A stretch of 64,000 nt of DNA from Euphorbia lathyris (GCF_963576675.1 NC_088912.1:99849895-99913894); one strand, 5' to 3'. Shown: positions 22,400 to 34,530, counted from the stretch's first letter. The notes: a model not told the origin generated them from the sequence alone. Numbers and translations: made by a program.

Positions 22400-22490
22400 G
22401 CTTGATTTTTTTTTTATCAAAATATTATAAGGCATCCGTGCAATCGCTTGATTTCTTTTCATCAAAATATTATAAGGCATCCCGTGCATT
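22400..22490. repeat. 45-bp tandem duplication at the Helitron 3' end
   Basis: Copy 1 (22400-22444) and copy 2 (22446-22490) both contain ATCAAAATATTATAAGGCAT followed by CCGTGCA. Copy 2 completes the terminal hairpin; copy 1 has only half of it. Confidence 0.75.
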
Positions 22491-22508
22491 GCACGGGGTT
22501 CATGCTAG

Positions 22509-22875
22509 TTTTATAAATATAATGAAACACTAATTTTTTAGTATTTAGGGTTTGAAATTAAAAACAGTTTTGAAAAGAGGAAATAAACGTCCTCAAACAG
22601 AAGTTTAATATTGATTAAAAAAAACCAAGTCCATAAAAATTATAGATGAATTAAGTCCAACTAACCTTTTTTATATCTTGCAGATGTCTTGTACAAAATT
22701 GTTGCGAGACCCATATTTAATATAATTTTGTATTAAGAAAATATAAAGAGAAATAAATAAATTGCAAAAATATTAATTTCAAATGGTTAAATGTTTAAAT
22801 CACGCACCTCAGTATAGTGAAACGGTGAAAATAAATCTTACTACATTATATTTAATTTTTGTAATTTAAACTAAT
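22509..22875. other. AT-rich DNA between Helitron and SINE
   Basis: No gene or structured element seen. Confidence 0.5.
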
Positions 22876-23024
22876 AAAAAAGGACGGCCCAGTGCACTAC
22901 CCGGCCCCGCTGAGCAAGGGTACAGGGAGGGTTCCTACCACAAGGGGCACTGGGGGCAAGCCTTCCGCTGCCAAGTTATTTGGCAAGAGACCGCTCCTAA
23001 AACTCGAACCCGTGACCTCTTGGT
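22876..23024 (-). mobile_element. Au-type SINE, 3' part (split by RE-A)
   Basis: The minus strand reads GAGGTCACGGGTTCGAG (tRNA-like B box), then a body with TCTTGCC and CCCTTGTGG, and ends TAGTGCACTGGGCCGTCC plus a T tail (AAAAAA at 22876-22881 on +). This order matches the Au SINE family. The 5' remainder lies 37.6 kb away at 60599-60618. Confidence 0.75.
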
Positions 23025-23259
23025 TGTTACAACCTAGGGTTTTGAGAACAGAATTTAGGAATAAGAAGAAGAAAATTGAGAGAATAGAAGTTTGTATTAA
23101 TTCTTTTCATAAAATGCTAATACAGAAAAATGACCTTTATATAGGAGCATAATTGCTCAGGTTACTTAACAACTAAGGACTTGACTAATGCTTAACAAAG
23201 CAATTGACCCATAACAGAATAGCTACTTTCCCACCTTATTCCTCCTTTGGTATGTAACA
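23025..23259 (-). repeat. RE-A 3' LTR
   Basis: 235 bp. On + it starts TGTTACAACCTAGGG and ends GGTATGTAACA. It matches the other LTR but lacks about 29 bp, where the other copy has extra repeats of CTTAACAACTAAG. A purine tract (AAAGGGGGAGGTATTG on minus, 23258-23273) adjoins it. Confidence 0.9.
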
Positions 23260-23282
23260 ATACCTCCCCCTTTAGAGCATTA

Positions 23283-24374
23283 TTGTCCCCAAGAATGATA
23301 AAACTCACGAAACTGAGAACTGATAGTAGATTCATCCTCTCAAGTGGCATCCACTGCTGAAAAACCAGACCACAGAATTAACAACTGTGGAACTGAAGAA
23401 GTACCCACCATGGCCGTGCGAGTATTAAGAACTTTAACAGGCTGGATATCCCACTCTGCATCAGTGATAGGAGGAAGAGTAGTAAAAGTAGGGATCGTAG
23501 GATCCAAACGTTTCTTCAAAAGAGACGCATGGAAGACATGATGAATTTTGCGTATAGGAGGTAATTGCAACTTATAAGTAATAGAGCCAATGCGTTCCAG
23601 AACTAAGAAAGGCCCATAATACTTAGCTGATAGCTTAAGGCAAGTGCGAAGAGAAACAATAGTCTGGCGATAAGGCTGCAACTTGAGGAAAACCATGTCA
23701 CCAACATTGAACTCTCGATCAGAACGCTTCCTGTCAGCAACCTGCTTCATGCGATTATGAGAAGAGGTTAAACACTCCTTAAGAAAAGAGCTCATAGATT
23801 ATCGGGCTTGAAGGAAATCTTCAACAGCATCAATAGGGGAGTTTGTATTAGGGACCACAGGAAGTTGGGGTACACTTCCATATAAGGCTTGATGAGGACT
23901 CATCTTAATGGAACTATGATAACTGGAGTTATACCAATACTCGGTTAAACTCAACCAACTATGCCATTTCTTAGGAGAAATAAAACACATACTCCTGAGA
24001 TAATGTTCCAGACATTGATTCAGCCTTTCAGTTTGACCGTTTGTTTGAGGATGGTAAGCACTACTAAACTTAAGTTGAATGCCTAACAACTTCATAAGTT
24101 CTTTCCAAAATGCACCTGTAAAGACCTTATCCCGGTCTGATACTATGGACTTAGGCATGTCATGTAACTTGAAAACACAATCCAAAAATGCCTTGGCAAC
24201 CTGAGCTGCATTAAAAGGGTGCAAAAGTGGAATGAAATGGCCAGATTTAGTAAATCTATCTATCACCACCAGGATAGTGTCAAACCCTCCAGATTTGGGT
24301 AGGTTCTCCACAAAGTCCGTGGAAATATCCTGCCAAGCCCTTTGAGGAATCATGAGAGGTTGCAGAAGTCCTGG
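23283..24374 (-). pseudogene. RE-A integrase core (C-terminal half) and chromodomain
   Basis: Continues the integrase interrupted at the CCTGG target site. It shows the catalytic-core landmarks STDFVENLP, VSDRDKVFTG and HPQTNGQTERLNQCLEHYLR (Asp, Asp and Glu in the expected order). After an in-frame stop at 23799 come a GPFLVLERIG segment and HHVFHASLLKK, then a chromodomain-like end (LLILWSGFSAVDAT) with TGA where Trp is expected, and a tail to a TAA at 23283. The polypeptide cannot be made intact. Confidence 0.9.
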
Positions 24375-24840
24375 TGTAGACACCGAGTCGGAGGATCTGT
24401 GATGAAAATCTGAAAACAAGACGGTTGAAGCGATTGATTCCGGAAGTTTTGAAAAACAAAAAATATAAAGAATAATAAGGAAGAAAAAGTTACGACGGGT
24501 CGCTGTTGCCGGTAAGGTGATTCGCGTATGCTTAGCGGCATCCGGCGCGCGGTCGACGATGGTCGGCCGCCCGCTCGATGGCACGGGGCGTGCGCTCGGC
24601 GTCCGTCGGACGCACGCATCCAACCACGAGTGGCACGCGCTCGACGTCCGAGCAATGCACGGACCCGGTGGCACGGTGCGCGCTCTCGTCGGCCGCTGGG
24701 CATGCGCGCCCGGCAGCACGGAGCGCGCGTTCGGCGGTCGCGACGTGTGGGCGCCCGATGGCACGGAACACGCGCTCGGCGGCCACGGGGCATGCACGTC
24801 CGACGGCGCGAGGCACGCCTCGGAGGCCGTTGGACGAGCG

Positions 24841-24975
24841 CCCAACCACGTCGGGCGAACGCCCAACGGTCGTTGGGCGAACGCCCATCCTTGCGTTGGG
24901 CGGCCGCCCATTAGGCCTTGGGCGGCCGCCCAACCACCTTGGGCGACGCCCGATTTTGCTCGGGCGTCGCCCAAA
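24841..24975. repeat. GGGCG palindrome block in RE-B 5' LTR (U3)
   Basis: Back-to-back palindromes: TTGGGCGAACGCCCA, TTGGGCGGCCGCCCA (twice) and TTGGGCGACGCCC - spacer - GGGCGTCGCCCAA. It ends about 20 bp before the TATA box. Copy 2 is at about 54230-54360. Confidence 0.9.
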
Positions 24976-24993
24976 CTTCCGGGGATCCGTTTC

Positions 24994-25003
24994 CCTATAA
25001 AAG
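24994..25003 (+). promoter_or_regulatory. RE-B LTR TATA box
   Basis: CCTATAAAAG sits just after the palindrome block; transcription would start near 25025-25030. The same box is present in the right LTR at about 54381. Confidence 0.7.
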
Positions 25004-26237
25004 GGCACGGATCCCCATGCATTTAGGGAGGATTTTTGGAGGGATTTTCTCACTCTAGACATTTTTAGAGAGAGAAAATTTATTTTTTGGGAAAAAACAT
25101 TTTTTTTCCTAAAAATTCCGAATCTCCTAAAAGTTAAAATTTTATCAAAAAATACATTGGGAAGCGCGATTCGTGGAATCAATCGACGTCAACCGTTCGT
25201 ACCGAACTTAAGGTATTATCCGAGGACTAGACTCTTTTATTTTATTTATTTCCTTCTTCTATTTATTTTCATGTTATAGATTTTATTTATTTAGTTATTC
25301 ATTTATTTTATCACGTTTTTCTTTAATTTAGCGTATTTATTTAATTTTTGTCTCGTGTTGAATAAAATTTGGTTTTGTTTTAAAATAAAAATCTCGTTTT
25401 GATATCCCAATACGAACCGTGATCCGATAAAAAGGTAGTTCGGGTATTGAAAACGTTGTAATTATAAGTTTTTTAATTTAAAAGAAATTTCCAAATAATG
25501 TTTAAAAATAAAAACGTCGTTTTAGGAACTTCCGTTATTGACTATGATCCATTTTTGGTAGTTCGGAAATCCAAATCGATTGAATTAGACTTAATTTAAA
25601 GCTTTTGAATAAATCTAGAAATAATAGAGTGCTGCTGTAATTTACCATTTCTGTCATTAATTGCTATTTACCGACGGATTTTCCGTCGGTAAATCTGCCA
25701 GAATGTAAAAAATGCTGTTTTAGTCCATCTTTCTTAACTTTTAAGCTTTTAATCCTTTATATATATATATATGTATAGTTATGTAATATAAATTTTCAAA
25801 TTATCTTTTAGCCATTTGGTATATATAATTATTTAAGATGTTTGTGTATTACTTTTTATTTTATTTTTAAACATAAGTATATGTATATATATATATTCTC
25901 TTTTTCTTTCATTTGAGTTATATTGGATTTTATTTTAAGTGTTATTTATTTGAGCATTTTGGAGATAATTAGTAGATATTAGTAGATAAATATATATTAT
26001 TTTTGACATTTAAAATTATATTAGTTATGTATACATGTAGTTTTGGGGATATTTGAGCTATATTAGTTATTATTAAATAAAACTATTTTGGTGATAAATG
26101 TTATTTTCTTATTTATGAGTTTTATTTACTAACTTCACATGTTTAAAGTATAAATGTATTATATTTAGTATTTTCATATAGGTATTATATAGTATATTTT
26201 CATTAACTTTTATTTCATGTTTCCTCTTTGGATTAAA

Positions 26238-26289
<52 letters not shown>

Positions 26290-27387
26290 TTATATTATTT
26301 CCTTTATTCTTTTGGGCCATTTAGGGGTCCATGTTTCAAATGGGCTTCATTTGGGAGTGAATTTTTGGTTTAAATATGTTTATTATTGTAATTATGACAA
26401 GTAGTGGATCCATTAAAGAAAAAAAGGGAAAATAAATCACAAAAAGAGTTTTCAATTTAATTATTTAAACTAATGAATTTCTAGAAGTTTCTAATATAAA
26501 TAAATGGAGTTTTCTTGACATTTCAAATCGTTTCTCAAAACACCATGTTTTAAAACCTTAGTCCGTTCCAACGACGGATTAAGCGAACAGTGTAATTAAA
26601 ATTGTTTTCTTTGTGCATAATAGAGTTTTGAATCGTTTTCTTAAAGGATTTGTACAAAATAAAATTGACTTGTATGTTTAACCACGTTTTCTTATTAAAG
26701 GTTTTTATCTCAACGTTTTCAAACACTCGAGTCGTTCCAACGACGATTCGAGTGAACTTCATCACACAGGGTTTTAAAAGCGCACCTAAATCGTTCCAAC
26801 GGCGATTAAGGTGCGAACCATGTAAATAAACTCGTTTTTGGGGGAAATAAATTAGTGTAGAATTAACTCGCAACACGACATGTAAATCACGTTGTAAATA
26901 AATCACTTCTTCCTTCCTCCCCTCTCTTTTATATTGAACTGATGTAAATTTGTGATTCTTTACTAAAATGGCTTTTCAATAATATATGCTCAAAACGGTT
27001 TCCAAAATAAGAAAGAAAAGGTTTCAAATGAATTTTAAACTTAAAGAAGTGTACGATTAGTCCGTTATCGCCTAACATGCTGAGTAGGAGGCCGGTGGTT
27101 CATAACCGGGCGATGTCGGGGTGCCTAGTAGCCTTTCTCCGAAAAGGAGCTAGCCTTCTCGGCTCGTACCTAAGTTTCCCGAACCCACACCGGTCTCCCG
27201 CAAGGGATCGGTGTTCATTTTCCCATTCGTGGGTGGCGACTCTTCCATAGCTCCGAGCTCCGGTCCTGCCGAGCAGCTTGATTCCACGATTGGTTGCTTT
27301 CGGCGCCAATCACCGCTTACGTCGCCATGAGGTTGTCCACCCCCCGGTCCGCCCGGGAGATTAGGCCACGGCACCTCGTCTAACAAG

Positions 27388-27405
27388 TGGTGACTCTGCT
27401 GGGGA
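27388..27405 (+). other. RE-B primer-binding site
   Basis: TGGTGACTCTGCTGGGGA starts two bases after the LTR. It resembles the tRNA-Arg-type site of Ogre/Tat elements. Confidence 0.75.
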
Positions 27406-29324
27406 AGCGAGAAATTTGATTCCGGAAGGCGTGTATTAAGCCCTTAACGGGGACGGATCATATTACTTCTTTTCGTATGCATTCATGTGCATTATTGCAA
27501 ACCTTTTGGGTAATTTCCGCGAAACCTCTAGCGAGAGTCCATTCGTCGCTCGAAAGAGGCTAGTGTAAGTTCCCCTTTACAGTAAGGCGCCAAAAGGTCC
27601 CGATCCATTCGTTAGGGGCGAATTTGTGCGGTCTTGTGAGGTCCCGCGCTCAGCCGTGTCAGCATATAGTAGCCTTAGAAGTTTCCATAGGATTACCCGT
27701 TACTATTTTTGATGTGATAAATGAATCGGTTTGTGTTTTCAAATCGCCATGATACGTGTTTAAATCCTAAAGTATGTAAAGAAAATGAAACAATACGTTA
27801 ATATATACTCGTGAATCGACGTACTAATTACCTTAAAACATCGAAACGAGTTTAACTAAAGACGACTTAGTCATCTCATATGAATGAACATGTGCGGCCC
27901 GCCTTGTCCCTTTCGGTGTCCCGACGAAGGCACATGTTCAGGAAATACGTTATGACGTAAGCACGTATTAGTATGAATTGGTTTGGTGTGAAGGATAGTT
28001 ACATTTCGATACAAAAGGCTATATTAACAGTAGACGTTATTCACATTCTTTAAATAAATTAGGATAGAATGGGATCATAACGAAACGAAAACAAAGAACA
28101 TTTCTGTTTCGACCGACCCTGGTATAACGCGAAAAGTTTCGCACAAGTAGCCCGTCCCTGCCGAATAAAAGACGAGCTTTTACGTTATGCCTTGTGTCAT
28201 TCTTAAGAGAAATGGACGTGTCCACTGAAGTGACTAAGAAAAGAAAAGCGAAAAATGAACTAAACGACCAAAATCATTCCGAACCTACGATATGTATCAA
28301 TCCCGAGAGTAGTTAAAGAAAATAAACCAATACCGTTGAATACGTGCCTCGAACGAGTGTATACCCCGTTTAAAATCTCGAAGCCGAATTAAGCCAAACC
28401 ATATAATTGCGCCATATGGACGAGACTGCGGGTTTTGACTAACGACTCGATTATTTCGACCGTTACTAAAACTGCAAGAAATATGGCCCGATGTACGTGT
28501 TTGCTTAATTCGCGCCCAAATGAAAAAGAATGGTAGAATCCTTGCTTCGAACAAACACGCGATTCAATGAAACGTTGATTTTCTATAACCACACTAAGAT
28601 GATATATCCCGTGGATGGGGAAGAACAACAAGTTGTAATTAGCCGAAAGATTATCGTGCGCTCAAAATAAGACTCGCTGTCTTTTCACGTAGCAAAATGA
28701 GCAAACGAATCCTCGACGCTAAGAACAAACACGTTACACGATGAGTCCGTTCCCTAAAATAAAATCCAAAAGTGATTTCATCACTAAATAAATGCATGGT
28801 TACGTCTCTCAATAGATCCAAAAGATCCCGTTGTAATCCAAAAATCGAGACACGAATCCACGTGAATAAAAGGGAACGAGTCATGGACGATAACGAACGA
28901 TTGGACTAGAAGAATAACTCGTACCACGTCTAAAAACTGAGATGCGCTCAAAGGGAGTCAAAACCCGAATTAATGCGTCTCGCGAAAGGACAAAAGACGA
29001 GTTATTCCGAAAGGACAATCCAACTTGGTCGATTTCTTAGTCACTGAATGCTGATACGTCAAAACGAACCGTATTGTCTGATTGATGATTTACTTTTCCG
29101 CAATAATCGACGGCATCACGCGTCCCCTGGACCGCAATGTGAGCCCAAAACCAAAATCCTAGGAAAGAGACCTGGACCAACGAGTGTGTGGAGGAATAAG
29201 GGTGGAAGAGAGATGTTGTGATACGTGTAATTAGACTAACGTTTGTTCTTCTTATCTTATATATCCGTAAATAAATAAACGCACACACCACGAATCATGC
29301 ATATAAAATCATGCATACATACTA
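27406..29324 (+). other. RE-B leader (5' untranslated region)
   Basis: A long, moderately GC-rich stretch without a recognisable gene. Short open frames on the minus strand resemble nothing known. Long leaders are usual in this lineage. Confidence 0.5.
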
Positions 29325-31035
29325 ATGGATACCGTTCGCGCAGACGTCATCATTAAGCGGTTGTGGTTTCGCGAGAGTAACCGGCTTGTCAGACAGTTTG
29401 ATCAGCTACGAGTAGACAGTTCCGAATCAGTAGTTGTGGCTTTTGAATCATCTTCGTCTGGGTATACTCAGTCCTCCGTCAGTATGTCTGCAACCGACGA
29501 AAAAGTGGCTGAATTGGAAAACTCTGTGAACAATATCAATGATCAGCTGGCAGCAATCTTGGCCCAGCTGGCTGAGCTAGCGCTGAAGGACAACAAGAGT
29601 GGTAGTAAGCGTGCTGAGAATGAGGTGAACGATGGCCCTCGCTTTGGGAATGAGGAGGATTATCAGGATTATATCCGAAAACAGATGGAAAAAGAGAAAG
29701 CTAAGGAAGAGGAGTGGAAGAAACACATCACGCAGGAGGTGCAGGACTTGCGCCGGGGAAGTTCTGGAAGTCAGGACTTTTATAACTTGAAGAATTGTTT
29801 ATCGGCAACAGCTTTGCCTTTGAAATTTCGGCTTCCTGACATGAAAAAGTTCGATGGAACTGGAGATCCCACCGCTCATATGAATCAGTATGTTGCTGTG
29901 ATGAAGCACACGATCCTGACTGAGGATCAGGTCCTAGGGCTGTTTAACACTTATCTAGAGGGGGCTGCCCTCACATGGTTTCATGCATTGCCAATGGTAA
30001 CAAAGAGGGATTGGAAAGAATTAGCGAAGTCATTCATCGCTCAGTATAGCTTTAACACCATGCTTGAGGTCACTTTGAAAGAGTTAGAGAGCACTAAGCA
30101 ACAGGCTGGGGAATCCTTTTCCGATTTTGTGAAAAGATGGAGGGCTAAGGCCGCAGTGATGAAACAGAAGCCGCTCGAGCAGGATCAGATCCGAATGGTG
30201 ATTGGCAACACGTTGCCGTATATTAAGAATGAGTTGCGGTATATGCCGTTTACCGATTTCAATCAGATGTATAGTTGTGCCTTGACCGTCGAGGGGGATG
30301 GGGAGCCAAAGAAAGCTTATACCAAGTGGACGAAGTCTGGATATAATGCCGGAGGGCCCAGTGCAAGTACGGAATCCGCAGCAGTGAAAGTGCTTGATCT
30401 TAATGCTATTGAAAAGAGGCGGTTCGCCAAGTTCGATCAGACCTACGCAAAAGTTTTTGAGCGTCTGCAGAAAAAGGGATTGTTGAAGGCCCTTACCCCA
30501 TATAACAAAGCTCCACCTACTCCGCAGATACAGGCTAGAGGGTATTGTGAGTTGCACAACAGTTATGGACATACAATTGAGAATTGCGAGAGGCTGAAAC
30601 ACGAAATCCAAGATTTAATCGAGGAGAAGAAGATAGCTGATCCTTCGTCGGTGAACCCTTCCGTTAGGCGTAATCCATTGCCTAATCATAGGGTGAGCAT
30701 GATCGGAGTTGGTCTGACAGAGGGTGTAGTGATGGAATCCCTCGAGGAGAATGTAGAGGAGTTGTTGGACTCCGACGAAAGGAGCAATGTGGGAAGTGGT
30801 CTATATGTGTCCTTCCTCGGTGAAGAACAAGAGGATGAACCGATGGGAGAGCGATCAGATGGTGGAGCACCGTATGATGAGGATAGTGCTGAAGAGACCG
30901 GAGAAGGGTCGTCTCGGACTATTGTGCCGGATTTGGGTCTATTTAGTGGAGGAAGAAATCCCGAGGTACACTTGCGTGAATATATGCACGACATGTTTAT
31001 TAAATCGTTCGGAGTGGATGAGATTGCCCGGTGGT
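29325..31035 (+). pseudogene. RE-B gag, part 1: capsid-like unit 1 and start of unit 2
   Basis: Open from ATG 29325; a more likely start is MSATDEKVAELE near 29482. A coiled-coil/charged N-terminal part is followed by capsid-like unit 1 at about 29836-30060 (FDGTGDPTAHMNQY, then AALTWFHALP, then FIAQYSFN). A gag C-terminal region follows with FSDFVKRWRAKAA and a CELHNSYGHTIENC knuckle-like motif near 30547. A second unit starts at about 30940 (FSGGRNPEVHLREY) and is cut at 31035 by a solo LTR. In place it stops shortly after the junction. Capsid units assemble the particle. Confidence 0.85.
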
Positions 31036-32636
31036 TGATGCGGATTTCGTGAAGAACCCGATCTGAGGGATAAGTGTACCCCGTCGTTATCAAGTAATAA
31101 ATTTCTGGTTTAAGTCCAGGTTATCGTCCACAGGATTTATTTCTGCAAGTATCAAGCTACTCGATCTCGGATGTTATCTAGGCTTAGGGGGTTTTGAGTT
31201 TGGTTTGTTAAATTAATCTACTCCTAAGTTGAAATATGCTAATCCTAGTTAAGTTATCTAATTCTAGCTAAGTTATCTAACCCTAACTAAGTTACTCTAC
31301 CCCTAATTGATCTTTCATTAATGAAACTATTCGAAGGAACATGGTATGAACGATAATAATAAGTTAGATTATCAAGTCTATTGAGTAAAGACCTAATCCA
31401 AGTCACTTGTATTCAAGGCGATTAACCCTACTTACCCTCCTGAGGTTCCTAGCGCGTGATTCCCTAAGGCCGAAACTAGGTCTAAGGCTCAGTAAATTGG
31501 CGCTTAATCAACTAAGAGGTTGTCAATCTCCTAGGCTCTGACTAGGTCAGATTCAGCTCGCAATATGTGCCTACTAGATTTTGGGGCTTTTGAATGAGTT
31601 AAACCAATTGAATAAAGCGTAAGACAAGAATTAGACAATAAACATAGAACAAAACAAGAGCTAAATTATTATTAAAGGTGAAGGTAATTGTCACAAGATA
31701 CAATAAGACAAGTTCGGCAACTGTATCAAAGAGTACAAACATAGAAAGATGAAAGAAGATACAAAAATCCCTTTCAGGGAACCTGTTTACTCTGCAGCCG
31801 GCGACTTGATCTTAAGGACGAACCTTAGTAATTCCTCGGTAGAAAGCTTTGAAGGAGCTTCAATGGAGTTTGAGGAAGATGGAGAAGATGGAGAGAAATT
31901 ACAAGGGGAAAGCTAAAACAATTTACAAAAACGAAAGATATTGAATTACAATTGAAAAACCCTATTTATAGTCGCGTCTCGGGTCTCGTTTTGACCTATT
32001 TTCGTGTCCTAGTTGGTGTAGAAAGACGTGGGGCCGAACGTGGCTTCGTGGGGGGCGGAATTCGTCTTTTTGACCAATTCCCGAAAGTTTGCTCGCCGAG
32101 CAGGCCCCTGCTCGCCGAGCAGGCGCCTGGTGGCCTGCTCGGCGAGCAGGCCTCTGGCAGCCTGCTCGGTGAGCAGGCCCCCAGAGGCCTGCTCGGCGAG
32201 CAAAAATGGCCCGGGGGGCCCTGCTCGCCGAGCGTTTTCGCTCGAAGTCCGCTCGATCCAAGCTCGATGAATCCCGTGACCTTTTTCGTCCGACTTCACA
32301 CCTGCACACGCATAAAAACTCCGGAAAACATTAGTCCAAAAGCCAAATTGGTCCGTCAATTGCTTATTTTGAGCAAACGCTTCGTTTGGTGCGACTTTTG
32401 ACGGACCAATTAGCTTCAAAAGATAACGGAATTCTAATACGCATGCTATTTAGGCCGTATTTGCCTAAATTGATTACAAAACGAGCCTAAACGATGAAAA
32501 GTAAATAGAATGTTCTGAATTCCTAACTAACTCACACAAAAGCATTTAAATGCGAGAATTGCTCGCATATTAGCCAAATAACCCTAAAAACCGTCCCAAA
32601 ACCGTGCCCAAAGATAGGGGTTTTTGACCCCTATCA
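31036..32636 (-). mobile_element. Solo LTR inserted in RE-B gag
   Basis: 1601 bp with TG...CA ends and the TSD GTGGT at 31031-31035 and 32637-32641. The probable orientation is minus: it starts TGATAGGGGTCAAAAACCCC and ends with sequence containing TGTGGACGATAACC and GGTACACTTATCCC, like LTR 3' ends of several gypsy lineages. No internal region remains, so LTR-LTR recombination is likely. The gag frame resumes cleanly after removal of one TSD and the LTR. Confidence 0.85.
32091..32235. repeat. CTCGCCGAGCAG palindrome block in solo LTR
   Basis: Repeats of GCTCGCCGAGCAGGC and its complement GCCTGCTCGGCGAGC, at least six units in both orientations, with GCC-rich spacers. The block can form several alternative hairpins. 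Confidence 0.85.
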
Positions 32637-32641
32637 GTGGT

Positions 32642-32976
32642 TCCACCATTCGCTGGTAGGCGAGCCTTTGGAATGGTTCCACTCATTGCCCGACTCTTGC
32701 AAGCATGATTGGGATCGGTTGTCGGATTTGTTTTTAGCAAAGTACCAAAGAGCTGAAGACAGAACTGCAGAGCGCTTTGCAATGCAGATTGGACCTATCA
32801 AGCGTCCGTTACCGAGGGTTAGCAAGTATAACGGCAATAAGGACCCTATGGAGCACCTTCACTTCTACTTGTCGGCCATGGCGCCCTTGGGTTTTAAAGA
32901 AGAAGAGATCACTAGCTTGTTTTGTAATTCGTTGATGGGTGAACCGTTAATGTGGTACATGTCATTGCCGATGTAT
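32642..32976 (+). pseudogene. RE-B gag, part 2: rest of unit 2 and start of unit 3
   Basis: Continues unit 2 (GEPLEWFHSLP, then DLFLAKY) and begins unit 3 (KYNGNKDPMEHLHFYLSAM near 32825, then GEPLMWYMSLP). RE-C interrupts it at the TGTAT target site 32972-32976. Units 2 and 3 share the GEPL(E/M)W pattern and are closer to each other than to unit 1. Confidence 0.85.
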
Positions 32977-34530
32977 TGTTAAGCCCAAAATATACCTAAA
33001 ATATCATTAATATTTACATCATTTTTATTACAAATCTGTGTTGTTTATATCTGTTTAGATTACTTTTACTCTCAAATATCTTTCTTTCTTGCAAGGTACC
33101 TAAATATTTGGTAAAATCCAAATAGGAACGAAAAAGGATAAAAAACAGAAGAAAAACCCTACAAAAGGAGTCAAAGACGACGTAAATCGAAAGCACCAAG
33201 TCGAGGACACGAACGAAAGCAAAGAAGTGAGAAAACTCACCGTGCCGCGACAGTGAATATCCAACCCGCGGCCGCGACACGCGTGGTTTAGCCATTTCTC
33301 CCCTTCGTCCGTCGTTCAACTTAATGCTACGTCATTCGCGGCCGAGGATTCCTATCCTCGGTAAGTACAGAAATTCTGCCAAAAGCATTTTACACATGTT
33401 GAAATCCAAGAAATGCGCTCATTCAAGTGGATAAAGACGTCCTTTCACAACGGACACGACGCTTAACCAACAGATACATCACTTCAAACACAACCCTTCA
33501 ACATCTATAAATAAAGAGTTGATGTTGAGGAGAGATATATGAAATGTTATAATATAGATATAGAATCAGAGCGTAGAACTTATGTCTAAGTTCTAAGTAA
33601 AAACATTTCGAGAGTTAGAAATTAGATTCTGTACAAAACAAGATGAGGTACACATATTGTTTATAGTTTAATTACAACTCAGTAGCGTTTAGACATTGTT
33701 CCAGTTTTAGTTTGCATCATGGTAGTGGCCGACCGAATCCCTATTACGAAGTTACAGCTAGAAGATTGAGTAGAGTGTTCGCCCCTGAGCCTGACAACCT
33801 CTTAGGAAACCCAAGGAAAGGAACCGATCAAGCCGTTCACTTGCACGCCCTCGAAGAACTCGATGCTCCTTGTTCTTTGTAAACTTGTATCAATTTATAT
33901 TTCATCTAATAAAGTCCGTTCTATTCGACAAATCGTTATGCAGCACTTATGGTAACCAATCCAATATAAGTGAGGCTGGTGTTTTCATTAATACGCAGTT
34001 GAATTCAAAATCATTACAAGGAAACTTTGTTGAACACTTAGGCAAATTATCATCTCGAAAGAGTTTTAATTTGAGTAAGGGCAACTATCCCGAAAGGGTT
34101 TTGTCGCGTTCAAAGCCAATTAATTAGAGGTTCCGTCATTTATTTCATCATCATAATTGATACAAAGTTTAAGTTGTTTTCTTTGCTTAATGCAAATGAA
34201 TACATTCATTGTTTTTCTAAAAAGTTCTAAATGTTCCTGTTTTGTAAAATTCATCCTTAAATCAGAAGATCTTTCTAACAATCGATTTATTCTAAATATA
34301 AAATCTTATTCCAGCAATTTCAAGTATTCAAAGTTCACAAATTCAATTAAACAAATTTCCTAAATTCAATTAGACAAAATTCACTTTTCATTTACAATTA
34401 ATAGTAAATCTAACAAGTTCGAAATTAACAGACTCAAAAATAAGTTTTTTCGTTAAAAAAACGTATCCCTGTGGGATCGATATTTTTATTACTACAAGCG
34501 AAACCGTGCACTTGCGGAAATCGCTCAACA
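32977..34530 (+). repeat. RE-C 5' LTR
   Basis: Starts TGTTAAGCCC and ends CGCTCAACA. It contains a CGCGGCCG-type palindrome segment near 33265-33365. Near its end is ATCCCTGTGGGATCGATA, typical of Athila-like LTRs. Confidence 0.95.

Larger units (their letters stand above)
14633..22508 (+). mobile_element. Candidate Helitron with captured exons
   Basis: The right end has the standard Helitron terminus: hairpin CCCGTGC ATT GCACGGG at 22481-22497, seven bases, then CTAG at 22505-22508 followed by T. The best left end is TCTATTAATATATTAAAAC at 14633, preceded by A, as expected for insertion between A and T. Inside are VAMP72 exons with introns, other exon-like pieces, a hAT MITE and a PMD-bearing MULE. 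No Rep/helicase gene is seen, so it is non-autonomous. The right end is strong; pairing with this left end is inference. Confidence 0.5.
24375..27385 (+). repeat. RE-B 5' LTR
   Basis: Starts TGTAGACACCGAGTCGG and ends CTCGTCTAACA. It contains the palindrome block at 24841-24975, a TATA box at 24994, a perfect hairpin TTTACCGACGG - ATTTT - CCGTCGGTAAA near 25667, and a (TA)n run at about 26238-26288. It matches 53731-56736 with scattered substitutions and indels. Confidence 0.95.

Noticed and set aside
23799..25022. A 407-codon minus-strand frame that looks like a fusion of integrase with a long Ala/Pro-rich N-terminus
   Set aside because: The junction is the CCTGG insertion site of RE-B. The N-terminal part is LTR sequence read through by chance.
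24528..25182. Long overlapping open frames on both strands (Arg/Pro/Ala-rich) in the RE-B LTR, and again at 53652-54449
   Set aside because: They arise from GC-rich palindromic LTR sequence with few stop codons in any frame. The composition is low-complexity and the two LTR copies do not conserve a frame.
28037..29291. Several minus-strand open frames in the RE-B leader
   Set aside because: No domain resemblance, no splice pattern, and position within an untranslated leader.
31952..32419. Open frames on both strands in the solo LTR
   Set aside because: Produced by the CTCGCCGAGCAG palindrome repeats.
33014..33319. Identical 101-codon minus-strand frames in the two RE-C LTRs (also 45442-45747)
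   Set aside because: Identity only reflects LTR identity. No start context or family resemblance.
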